A stretch of DNA of 64,000 nt, taken from Aquila chrysaetos chrysaetos (taxonomy: Eukaryota > Chordata > Aves > Accipitriformes > Accipitridae). The position numbers were made by a program, and so were the translations under genes. Location: NCBI RefSeq assembly GCF_900496995.4, contig NC_044012.1, forward strand, positions 25,210,759 to 25,274,758, read 5' to 3'. Of this stretch, positions 39,479 through 61,300 are shown piece by piece (the stretch's first letter is position 1; the number at the start of each line of letters is the position of its first letter). The notes under the pieces are model-generated. The model worked only from the letters and a program-made list of their open reading frames with translations. It had not been told where the DNA came from and made no database searches.

Positions 39479-40770
39479 GCAGCCTCACCCAGGCGGCACC
39501 ACAGGAGCTGAACCCAGCGAGAGGCTCCTCCGGGGGGGCCCCACCCTGCCCCCCCCCACCATGGACCCCGCCACCCGTGCCTGCTCTTGCGGCTCTCCCA
39601 CCTCCAGCCCGGGTGACCCCTCCTCTGACAGCGAAGCCGAGGCCAGTGGCCCCCCCCCCGACCCCCCCCAAAACTGAATGGAGCCGTAAGCGGCCGGGGG
39701 GCCCGGACCGAGCACCCCCCGAATTGTCCTCGTCACCCCGAGGGGGGAAACGACCCCGGAAGGGGGATGGGGGGGACAGCCCTCCCAGCGACGGCGATCG
39801 CCTCTTTGCCCAAAAAGTGAGTTTTTGGCAGCAAAATGAAGGAGCACCCCCAAACCTGGGGGGGGGGGGGCAGTGCTTGGTCCCCTAAAAATGCATCTCT
39901 CCCTCAGTTTCCCCACTTGAAACAGGTGGGGGGTGAGGGGGGGTAAGCAGGGTTGGCGGGGGGGAACATGACACCCCCTCGTTGGTCTGAATCCAGCCCG
40001 GCCGCCATCCTCCTCCTCTTCCTCGTAGTGCCAGGAGCTGCGGGGCTTCATCCGGCCGCTGGCGGAGCTGCTGGAGGGGCTGAAACGGGGGCGATACGAC
40101 AGAGGTGGGTGCCCCCCCCCCAACCCTCCTACCCCCTTTACCCCCCCCCAAGGAGGATTCCCAGATTTTTGGGGTTCGCCAGGGCTGAGCAGCTTCCAGC
40201 AGAGCGTGGCCATGGACCGGATCCAGCGGATCATAGGAGTCCTACAGAAGCCAGAAATGGGGTGAGTGGCCCCCCTCAAGAGTCCCCAGAAGAGGAAGGA
40301 GGGGGGGGGCAAAGGGACACCCCCCCTCCATGGGGTGCCCATCATTCCCCCCACCACCAGCAGCAGGGTGACAGCTCACTCTCTCCCCCCGCAGCGCCCG
40401 TTACCTGGGGACACTGCTGCAGGTTGAGGGGATGCTGAGGGTCTGGTTCCCCCACGTCGCCCCCAAGCCTGCACAGGATCCAGCCCCCTCCCCTGCCGCC
40501 GCCACCCCTCCTCGTCGCCGACCCCCCGCCGGCCCCCCCCGGAGCACCCCGTTGTCGACGTCTGCCTGGGGACGTCCCCCCTTCCAACCCCACGGGGACG
40601 TCGGGGACATCACATCGAGGGGAGCACCCCAAGTGCCAGACCGGGACCCCCGTGTCCCCCATGGCGCCGGATGTGTGACCCCCCCCCAAGCCGGGGAGGG
40701 TGTCTCCTGGATTTCTCGGGTTTTGCCTTTTTTTTTGGATGTTTTTTTTTTTTTGTTTGTTTTTTTTTAA
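39479..40770 (+). CDS. CIART: CIART, circadian-associated transcriptional repressor (frame break in a C10 run)
   Basis: CIART (CHRONO) is a nuclear repressor that binds the BMAL1-CLOCK complex. Exons: 39479-39816 (start codon 39561, context CCACCATGG), 40029-40104, 40183-40261, 40395 onward. The N terminus MDPATRACSCGSPTSSPGD resembles the family start with its SPTS and SDSE stretch. After the C10 run at 39650-39659 the homologous frame (KTEWSRKRPGG to DRLFAQK) is shifted by one base, so one C is extra here or in the assembly. The conserved core follows in phase: CQELRGFIRPLAELLEGLK, GLSSFQQSVAMDRIQRII with GVLQKPEMG, and ARYLGTLLQVEGMLRVWFPH. After that the sequence is proline-rich and unrecognisable. 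The core frame runs to a stop at 40768-40770 through a T-rich hydrophobic end, but another frame stops at 40676-40678, so the C terminus is uncertain. The first acceptor has a 60-70 base pyrimidine tract. Confidence 0.85.
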
Positions 40771-41094
40771 ATTGTGGACAGTGAGACCTGCGGGCAGGCG
40801 GGGCCATCCCATGGGGGGACCCCAAGACCTCCCCCGCCCCCCCAGGGACCCCCAAAACCACAGGGCAGGGAGGGGGGGTACGTGCCTTCACCAGAGCAGA
40901 GCCCCCTCCCCGGGCAGGGGGGTCGTGCCTCGGTGCAGAGGGGAGGGGGGCACAGGATGGGGGGGCTGGCCTCCCCACTGGCCTTGTGCCTTTCCCCCCC
41001 CCCGCCTGGCGTTTTGGGGAGGGCTGGGGTGGGGTGTGTGTGTCTGTGTCCCCCTGCAAGTGGGGCTGCCCCATGGCTCGGCCCTGCTGGAAGC

Positions 41095-41100
41095 AATAAA
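41095..41100 (+). terminator. Polyadenylation signal of CIART
   Basis: AATAAA about 325 to 420 bases after the possible CIART stops, followed by a GTGT-containing downstream stretch. It is the first canonical signal after the gene. Confidence 0.7.
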
Positions 41101-41465
41101 TGCCGCGGGAGCGGCCGGGGCCACCCGGTGCCGGTGTCCTCTGTGTCCCCTGGGGGGGGGCCGGGGGGGTGGGGGTTGTCTTGTCCCTGGGGGGGGGGTC
41201 GGAGCCGCCCCACCCTGCGCCTGGTCCTCTGTGTTGGGACCCTCGTGTGCCCCCGATGGTGCCTCCTGCCCCCCCCCCCGGTGTGGGGCAGGGGCAGATG
41301 GGGGAGGGCCAGGCCTGGTCCCCCCCCAAAGTCTGGCCCCACACGTCCCCCTGCCCCCCGCCCCAGCCTGGCCCTCTGGGGCCTGGTGCCCCCCAACAGT
41401 CCCCACCGCTCCCCAGGGCCCGGTGCCCCCCATCCCGTCCCTGACCTTTGACCCCGTGACCCGCA

Positions 41466-41667
41466 CCCTAAGCCCTGCCCCCTGCCCCCGTGCTCCACAT
41501 CCCAGCTACGCCCCGTGACCTCCACACTAAGCCCCGCCCCTGTCTCATAAGCCCCGCCCATCCGACCCCCCTGCCACCTAAGCCCCGCCCCTACCCCGGC
41601 CGTCCCATCTCGGACCCTCCCCAAGCCCCGCCTCCCAGTGCCGGGAGCCACTTCCTCTTCCGGCGTG
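41466..41667 (+). promoter_or_regulatory. MRPS21 promoter with repeated GC boxes and ETS sites
   Basis: Five copies of a CTAAGCCCCGCCCC-like unit (near 41470, 41527, 41548, 41580 and 41622) form an array of Sp1-type GC boxes. It is followed by CACTTCCTCTTCCGGCG (41649-41665), two ETS-type cores, as is common in promoters of mitochondrial protein genes. A short 5' UTR exon ends at 41667 before GTGAGT. Confidence 0.6.
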
Positions 41668-41924
41668 GTGAGTGGAGCGGTCGCTGTTCCTCCGGGGCGG
41701 GACCGGACAGAGCGGCTCTGCTGGGGCCTCTGGGGGTGGGGGGGTCCTACCGGGTTCTTCCGTGAGGGGGGAGAGCGGCCTTACCAGGTCCAGCCGTGAG
41801 GGGGGGCGGGGGACGGGCCGGGGGGAGGAGGAAGAGCCGGCCCCACCGGGGGTTCGGGGCCCGGGCCCACCCGTCCCGTTCCGTTCCGTTCCCCCTCCTC
41901 CCCCCCCGCAGAGCGGCGGCCGCC

Positions 41925-43135
41925 ATGGCGAACCACCTCCGCTTCCTGGGCCGCACCGTCATGGTCCAGAACGGGAATGTAGAAGCAGCCTACGGTGCTC
42001 TCAACAGGTGGGGGGGGGCCCCCGGTGGGCTTTGGGGGGTGCCGGTTGTCCCGGGGGGGGAACCCCGCAGCTCGGCCAAGAGCCGGTTACCAGACAAGGA
42101 CCCAGGCGGGGTGGGGAGGGTCCTGTTAAGTAAACTGGGTGTAATTAGTTACGGGTTGGGGTTGTCCTCCTCCTCCAGTCCCTCCCTGGTAACCACAGGG
42201 GGTTTGCCTCCCATTTTACCCCCGTGAGTTGGGGTTGGAACGTGCAGTATTGGAGTTTTTTCTCTCCACTCAAGGCCTCAGAAGCTTTTCCTGCTGGCGC
42301 TCCACCCTGCCGCCAATTTAGTGGAATTGAACGGAACTCTCCAGCAAATTGGTGGAAAAGTCGGCAGGAGTGTGGGCAGCGGCATCACTGGGGGTTTGGA
42401 GGGTTGGCGGTCGGTGACGGTGCCTCGCAAGGGAAGAGGAGGAGGAGGAAGCTGCACTGTCACCTGCCGTAGCTGTCACCTGCCACGCCCACCTTCGTTC
42501 GTCACAGCTTAACGAAGCTCCAAGGGTGCTCGTTCACCTCCTTGTTATCCTCGGCCTGTTGCCGGGAGGAAAACAAGCCGGGGTGGCTGATGGACCTTGG
42601 GGGAACGTGGTGTCCCTGTGGCACTGCTGCAGCTGGGCCTGGCGTGTACTGAGTTGTATCTGGTCTTAGCTGGGGGGGGGTGTTTTCCCCCTTCCCCATC
42701 CTCACACATCCCAGCACCTTTTCTTCCTCTTTTGGGATTAAAAAAAAACCAAAATCATCAGAAACGCTTCAGCTGTGGGGGGTGCAGTTGGAATCAATGC
42801 GGGGGAGTTCAAAATCCTGAAGTGAGACCCAATTTTAACCAAATCCCTTGGGTTTTGATTGGCTGCTAGCTTGTTTACAGAAAGGGTGGGGTGCCCTGTG
42901 TGTCTCGGGCGGGAGGGGGAGCATCTCATCTCACCCTGTCTCCCCCCTCCCCAGGATCCTCTCGCAGGATGGGCTGGTGGAGACGGTGCGGCGGCGGCGG
43001 TACTATGAGAAGCCGTGCCGCCGGCGGCAGCGCCTGGCCTACGAGGCATGCCGGCGGGTCTACAATGCCGAGATGGGGCGGAAGATCAGCTTCTTGGCGC
43101 GAGGCAGCCGGCAGGACCCCTGGCTGGGCTGCTAG
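41925..43135 (+). CDS. MRPS21: MRPS21, mitochondrial ribosomal protein bS21m, 87 residues
   Basis: MRPS21 is the small-subunit mitochondrial ribosomal protein of the bS21 family. Two coding exons, 41925-42007 and 42955-43135, join at phase 2 (N-AG|G-ILSQ) to 264 bases, exactly the human length of 87 residues. The start [19 protein letters not shown] lies in CCGCCATGG, 13 bases after an acceptor at 41911; an untranslated exon ends at 41667. The middle is very basic ([17 protein letters not shown]), as expected for an rRNA-binding protein, and the end is [14 protein letters not shown]. There is no separate cleavable presequence. The gene is compact and intact, with CIART upstream in the same direction and PRPF3 directly downstream. 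Confidence 0.97.
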
Positions 43136-43158
43136 GGGTTGGGAGGAGCCGCCCCCCC

Positions 43159-43164
43159 AATAAA
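43159..43164 (+). terminator. Polyadenylation signal of MRPS21
   Basis: AATAAA only 24 bases after the stop codon, giving a very short 3' UTR. The PRPF3 CpG island begins within about 200 bases. Confidence 0.85.
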
Positions 43165-43199
43165 GGCCTTTGCCCTTAGCGGAGTTTTAATTTAGCTTT

Positions 43200-43700
43200 C
43201 ATTAATTGCGGCGGATGAGGCAGGCCGTGACCAAGCTGCCCGCGGAAACGTGGCGGCGGTTCACGCGCTGGCTGCGAGAGCGGGAAAAAGGCGGGGGGGG
43301 CGGGGCTGGTGGTGTCTCTAGTCATGTGATGTGGGCGGTGCCGAGAGAGCCCGGTATTGGATGCCCCGCCCCTGCCCCGCACGCCAGGCCTTCTCCTTCC
43401 CGTCGCCCCCTGCGCGAGTGGGCGCGCAGGCGCCGCGCGGCCGTTTCCGCTTCCGCCCCGACGTGCCGTCGCCGTCAGGGCTGCCGCCGCCGCCGCTGAC
43501 CGGGCCGGGGCCTGTCGGGGGGTCGCACCCCGCCCCGCCCGCTCCGGTGAGGGAAAGAGGGTAGGGGGGTCGCTTCCGAGGGGAGGAGGGTGCCGGGGGA
43601 GGGCGGGGACGCGGCTGAGGGGAGACTGGGGTACCGGGGAGGCCGCGCCTGAGGCGGCACCGGGGCCCGGCACCGGCGCCAGCCAACGCGGAGCCCCTTC
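43200..43700 (+). promoter_or_regulatory. CpG island and untranslated first exon of PRPF3
   Basis: A GC-rich, CpG-rich block follows MRPS21 at once. A likely untranslated exon ends at 43546 (GCTCCG|GTGAGG); its start is not determined. The next exon (from 45849) carries the start codon. The 2.3 kb intron between holds nothing recognisable beyond T-rich stretches near 44020-44070. Confidence 0.6.
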
Positions 43701-45801
43701 GCCGCGGTCCCTCCGCCCTGGGGCCGCCTCCCCCGGTGAGGCCGGGGCTGGAACGGGGAGGGGGGCGGGCAACGCGGGTTCCGCCGGGCTGGACCGAGCC
43801 GCCGGCTCCGGTAGCGGTGGGAAGCTGGGGCCGTGCGGGAGGGGACCGGCCTCCGCGGGTACCAGCGGAGGTTGGGGAGTCACCGGGGAATCTCCAACGC
43901 CGAATTCGAGCGTTTCCGTAGCAACCGGGGCGTGCGAAGCCGCGACCGGGCTCTCGCGGCCGGAGCCTCTGCCGGCGTTCTGGCTTGGGGCAGGATTGAC
44001 ACAGCGGAGCTGAACTTTTTCTTTTTTTTTGTTATTGTTCTTTTTTTGTTGTTGTTTTTGTGGGGTTTTTTTAATCTCTGAAGGCAGCAGTTTGGCTGAC
44101 AGCGCCGCGGAAGCATCAGTTTCAGGTTCTCGCTGTTCTGGGAAGTAACACAGAGAAGACGGTTAGTGCCTGTGTCTTTCTAAATATATATATACATTTA
44201 AAATCTCCTATAGGTGTTATTTCCCCACCGGATTCCTTGTTGATACTCCATGTCTGCCCAGGAGTCCCTGAGGGCGCTCGGGGCGCTGATGGAGGCGTTC
44301 CTTACGGACTGGGTTTGCTCTCCCGATATTCTGAGCAGAACGCCATTAAACCTGTTGCGCTCCTCTGCCAGTCCTTATTAGATTACAGAAGTTGAAGATT
44401 AATATAGAAGTTAAAACAAGCCCTAATTATATAAGTTCTGTGTTTAATAGCATATGTGCATGAAGCCATCGATGCGTCAGCGTAGTAATTAATTATTTCC
44501 ACTTGTTTTGAACCTCTGGCTTTGTCCCGAAGCATTATGTACTGCAAAGTCAGAACTTACAGGTGAAATTCTGTAATGATGTTGTTTCGGGCTGTATTTG
44601 ATGCTACTTTTGAATATATCTGTCAGAAACCTGCTGTAAAAAGTAGCAGGCCATGGAGATTTTCAGGCATTTGGCTGCAGAGAGGGAAGGGCTCTCCAGG
44701 GAGAGCGTGAGTCCCCTCATCGCTGCTTTAAACCTGTAGATTTGCTTCTCTTGGCTGCTGTTCACAGACCCTAAATCATTAGAACTAATGCCCGGGCTCT
44801 TAACTCGCAGTTTCAGGAATGATAACTGTATTTGATGGGATTTCTGTTAAAATAGACCCACATTAATGTCAAGGCTCTGCTGGTCTTTTCGTGTGGGGAA
44901 GAAATGCCGAGGTCAAACATATTTCCTTAAGAAGATTTTCTCCTGTTTCCAGATAAAGGAGACTTGGTTTCCAAATCAGATTAGGGCCCAGGCACGTAAT
45001 TAAACGTTATTGCGTCTGCAGACTGTGACTGACAGTGTGAGAACTGCTAACGATTAACGGTGAGAAATTTTTGCCTTGAAGAATCTGCAATTTCGGGTTT
45101 GCCAGCGACAGCCGCTGGTTTAAGCAGCGACCACAGAGGCAGCCGGGCACGTGCTGAACTTCGAAGTTATCAGTGAAGCGGAACATGTTCAAAGTAGTTT
45201 GTGAACCTCATGGGAAAGAGACTAATTAAGGGTGAGCGGGCACGTGTGAGGTTTTTCTATATATTTTTGAAGGGTTATTTAGCTTGCGTTGTGCGAGGCA
45301 GGCTTGCAGTCGCTTTTCTGAAACTATCGAGCGCAGATTTGTGGGTCTTGGGGTGCGTTACTAACTGGCCTAGCAGCCACGAAAAGAGAGAAATTCAGAG
45401 AGAAGCCGAGGTGTGAAGGGACGCCCCAAGACCGAACATTCTCATCCCGTTTGTGGTGGATCCATGTGTGGAAGCGGAGCCCAATCCAGAAGGACCGGTA
45501 TGGTGCTCGCTGTGTGTCCTTCTGTCATCTGTGAGGGAAGGCTGGTGGGATGTAGGAGGTTCAGGGCTTTCCCTGCAGAGTAATCCGTGAGCGCAATTTC
45601 CCTTTGCAGGGCCTGATGCTGCATCTCGTCCGCTCAGGTCGTGGGCTCCTCGCTGCTGAGGCTCTTCCTCCCTGCGTGGCTGATCTAATTTTAGCTTGAG
45701 TTTTAAAAATAAGGGAGCAAAAGTCATCTCCAAGAGCTTTCACCACTTGTAAGCCTTCTCATGAAGGAGGAAAGTGTGGCACTGAAGCAATGATAATCTG
45801 A

Positions 45802-57200
<11,399 letters not shown>

Positions 57201-57295
57201 GGTGAGGGGGCTGCTAGTGCCCCCCTCCTCACACCACAACCCCTCCTCCAGATCTCAGACAGACCCCTCCTCTCCTTGCTCTCCTCAGCACACCG

Positions 57296-57301
57296 ATTAA
57301 A
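57296..57301 (+). terminator. Polyadenylation signal (ATTAAA) of PRPF3
   Basis: ATTAAA about 95 bases past the PRPF3 stop; no AATAAA is seen closer. Confidence 0.65.
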
Positions 57302-57559
57302 GTCATATTTTTTAAAACAAACCACTATACGCTTGTTTTCAGGATAAAGGGAGGTGGGGGGGCTGAGGGGGGAGACTTCTTGCCCCTGGGTTTTGCCTTT
57401 GCTGTCTGTGGAAAAAAGGGCGGAACAACACACCTGTCAAGGGTGTCTTTGAGGGAACGGGGGGCACGCCCTTCCCCCCCCCCCCGTGGGTCTGGCGGTG
57501 GCAGGAGCCGCCTTCCCCTCCTTTATTTACACCTTAAAACTGTTCCGTTTTTTCAAAAG

Positions 57560-58132
57560 CCGAAGCTGTTTTCCAGGCCCGATGCCCCCCTCACCGCCAG
57601 GGCGGCCGCCATCTTGCACGACGAGGGCACGGCGCAGGCGCGGGGTGCCGCGGGGCGCGCGCAAAGGGGCGGGGCGCATGGCGCAGGCGCGGCGGGACTG
57701 GCGGGATCAACGCGTGCGCAGCGAGTCGGCGGCGCAGGCGCGGAGGGGCGGTGGCGGGGGGGGGCGGGGGGCAGAGTCGCGGCGGGCCGTGTGAGGGAGC
57801 CCGGCACAAAATGGCGGCGGGGGGGCGGGCGCTGCGCGCGGGGGGGGCCGGCCGCTGACCGCGCCGCCGCCGCTCCCAGCCGCCGCCCGGGTCAGCCGTA
57901 CGGGGGCCCGACGGGCCGCGGCCGAACGATCGCCCTCGGGGCGGAGCCGCCCGTCCGCCGTTTACTCCTCGGTCCGGCGTAGTCAGGGCCGTCGCATTCC
58001 CCGCCCCGCCGCGGCGGGTCCCGCCGCCTCCTGAGGCGCCGCCGCCCGGGCCCCGCCGAGGCCGAGAGCGTGAGCGGGCAGAGCCGCGCCGCCGCCGTCC
58101 GCGCGGCCCGGTTGGGCGAGCAGGGCGGGAAG
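57560..58132 (+). promoter_or_regulatory. RPRD2 CpG-island promoter with YY1-type sites
   Basis: Extremely CpG-rich sequence upstream of the RPRD2 start codon. Three matches to the YY1 pattern AAnATGGCGGC occur: 57605-57615 (inverted), 57808-57818 and 58130-58140, the last covering the start codon itself. There is no TATA box. Site function is inference. Confidence 0.6.
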
Positions 58133-58355
58133 ATGGCGGCGGGCGGCGGAGGCGGCGGCCGGGCCTCCTCCTCCTCCTCCTCCTCGGCCGCCGCCTCCTC
58201 CTCCTCGGCCGGCGCGCTGGAGGCCTCGCTCGACAGGAAGCTGCAGGCGGTGACCAACACGATGGAGTCCATCCAGGGCCTCTCCTCCTGGTGCCTGGAG
58301 AACAAGCGGCATCACAGCACCATCGTCTACCACTGGATGAAGTGGCTGCGCCGCT
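58133..58355 (+). CDS. RPRD2: RPRD2 first coding exon (gene continues off window)
   Basis: RPRD2 is a nuclear protein whose N-terminal CID domain binds the phosphorylated RNA polymerase II C-terminal domain. Only the first coding exon is present: 58133-58355, phase 1 at its donor (CGCCGCT|GTGAGT). It encodes a Gly- and Ser-rich start ([16 protein letters not shown]) typical of this paralogue, then the first CID helices: [40 protein letters not shown] and MKWLRR. The repeats of Gly and Ser codons (GGC and TCC runs) are probably length-variable. The expected second exon (AYPHRLNLFYLANDV-like) was not found up to 64000, so intron 1 exceeds 5.6 kb. Confidence 0.95.
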
Positions 58356-61300
58356 GTGAGTGCGGGGCGCCGGTGGCGGGAGACCGGGGGCCGTGGTCGC
58401 GGGGGGACCGTCCCTTGATTTCGGGCAGGTGCTCGTCCACCTTCCCGTAGCCTCGTCCTGCTTCACCCGGTGTTTGTCGGGGCGAGGAGAGTGCGTGGGG
58501 CAGGAGGCTGTCGGCTGCCGCTGGCTGGGGTTGGGGGGTCCGCAGTGGGGGAGGGCGATGGGGTGCAGTTTACGCGGCTGTGTCGGAGGTTTTGGAGCCG
58601 ACATCGGGCAGCGATGAAATCGGAGGGTCTCTGATCGTTCGGAACTCTGTCGGTGTTGCGTGGCCCCTGGGCAGGGTTTCTGCTTAGCATCACCTTGTCA
58701 TGCTTAGAAAAACACAAAATTGCGTGTCTGCGCCTGAATGGTGGCACCTTCAATCTCCGGAATTCTGCGTGTGCTTGCCCGGGATCTTCTAAAACGTTGA
58801 GAGCTGGGGGGAAAGATGCCTTCAGCATTGTGGGGGTCAGGGACCGTCGCTGTCCCCTTCCATGGTCAAAGCAGCCTGTTGTGGGCACGAATAAGTATTG
58901 GGTGCCAACGCTCGGATTTGGCGAGCGCCCACGGGTGATGCAGCAGTGACCTGAGAGTGGGAAAGTTAATGTTTTCATGAGTCTAAACAAGGTGGCGTTA
59001 TCTCCGCTGTCTCGCTGCTGTGTGAAGGTTTTGCCTGTTGTCACAGGAGTTAAAGTAAGCTTTGCAGTAACAGGAAGATAACATTCCCATCCCAGAGCGT
59101 TGCTCTAGTTTGTGCTAAACCTTTTGTAAAGTTTGGGATAGTTGGCTTTCATTATCAAGGCCCTTCTGCAAAATGCAGAGGGCCCTTTTCCCCGAAATTT
59201 TTGATTTACGTTTTTTTTCTTGTCCATACATGCGTGATTAAAGAGGGTAAGGTGAGAGCCCGAGGGCTGTTCTCTGGTCCATACTGACCTGCTGGTGAGG
59301 AGAAGCTGGCCCTGGTCCATCCTGCCTCGCTGTCATTGCCCACCTCTCCTGAAAATCCTCATCTCTGTGACAGCCCCTGTCACCAGGGGGGTCCTGTGGG
59401 ACCATCCTCGGTCCTCCCTCTCGCTCTGAGCACGTCCCCTCCAAACAAAATCTAGCTCATGTCTCTCCTCGGGATGCGCAGATTCCTCTGGACTTGGTGT
59501 CTCTTGTCACAGCTGCCGTTCTGGCTCTTCTCTAGGACCTCAGTGAACGTCTCGCTGTAGGTCAGGCTCCTCGTTCCCTGTCTGTGCCTCCGGGCAGGTC
59601 CTTGCCAGCGCAACTCCCCCATGTTTACCATCCTACAGCTCCTGTCCCGCTGGCTCATGGAGCGGAGACTCTTCCCTGGACTCCTGCTGCTTCTCCATGG
59701 CTGACATTCGTCTTTCAGCTCCTGGCCAAGGCAGCTGAGCTTCCAGAGACGCTGTTTTGGCGCTGCCCCTTCCTTCTCCCTTGCACTCCTCCGTTACTCC
59801 TTCCCTCCTTCTCAAGCTCATCAAAAGTAATTTAATTGTTCCCACTTGCAGGGCCCTTGATGCTCTGTTCCTGCCTTGCCAGCTCATGTCTGCTGCTGGG
59901 CTGTTGGTTCCTCCCCCTGAGCCCTTAGTACCGGCCTGGACTTTTTGTTTTATTTTGGTATGAGCGCTTTCAAGGCTTTCCTTGCGCAGCCCTTGCGAGG
60001 ATCTCCCCTTAACACCCCTCATGTTTGTCCAGGTTCCTCCTAAAGCATCTTGTCCAAGGTACCAGCTAAAACAATCCCTTGACAGCAGCCATGATGCTGC
60101 TGTGCCCTGACCCCTGATTGTTTGGTTACTTCCCGCTTATGTGGTGGGGGTTTTTTCCCTGCTTTTCCCATCATGGTAGACTTCATTCTCTGCCCCAAGG
60201 ACCTTACAGCCTCTCCCGTCTTCTCGCGCAGCAGGAAGTTGTGGTCCCAACCAGAAGAGTTCAGTGGTGATAGCAACGGCGAGTGCAGCTTGCTTTTGGG
60301 TTCCTTTCCCAGCTTTTAAATATTTTAACTCTAAATCTTCTAAGAATGCATAAAAGCTGCTTTCTCCAGGGAGCTCCTAGCAAAGAATGGCTGTGGTGGG
60401 ATTGGGGGCTGTATGTCGGTGCTCTGCCCAGGTGAAGGTGAAGGCACCCCCCTTTAACTGGGGGGAGAAGTGCCTTCGTATCTCTTAGACGCACATCTCT
60501 GTTAAGCGTGAGACCCTTGAGTGGGTCACTTCCTGCCCGGTGTCTCTCCAGCAATGCCAGTATTGAGCTGAGGGCGGTTTCTTGCAGGAGGCTTTTAGAA
60601 AATGTCAAGTGTGGGGAAAAAAATCGGCCTTTTTATTCTTTATCTTCTATAAATCAGAGTAAGTAGGCGTTGGGCTGGCCTGCGGGTCAGTTGGTGCTCC
60701 TGCCTTGGGCTGTGAAGGGATTTTGCCTGAGCATTGGTGGTCTCGTGGGTGCTCCTGCCCTGAGGGGTGGCCGATCCCTCTCCCCCTGCATGCTCTTGAG
60801 AGGAAATGGCTGCATTTTGCTGTGGGTATTTCCTAGCATCTGTATTTTACCGTACCTTGACAGATTTTTCTGTGCTTCGCTGTTAGATACTCGTTTCAGC
60901 TGATGTGAAATGTCCAGTGTAACCAAAGAGGTATGTGGCTAGTTGGACAAAAGATTTGGTCCTTTCAGAAAAAAAAAATGAGTGCTGGTATTTAAATACA
61001 TTGCTGTTGGCATGGGCATCTCCTTCCCCGGGTCAAGGCTTGTCCTGAGCATGAGCCAGTCACGGCTGCAGTTGCTGGCCAAGAGTTTCATGTCATAAAT
61101 GTTTCTGCAAGGTAATGCTGCAATAACTTTACCTCTGGAAAGTTTCTGTTGTGAATCAAGAGCTTTCCCTCAAGAGGAGGGTTGTCTCATCAGTGCGTCC
61201 AGGTGAGCAGCTCTTAAATGTGAGTTAAATTGGACACATTGCATGCCGGCCACCCAGAGGCATCAGTCAATGGAGAAGGTGGCTGTCCTGGAGCTGAGCA

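Noticed and set aside
38132-39671. Several 300-420 codon open frames in the CIART promoter and 5' region
   Set aside because: Very high GC, proline- and glycine-rich repeats, no conserved motif except where the CIART coding exon begins.
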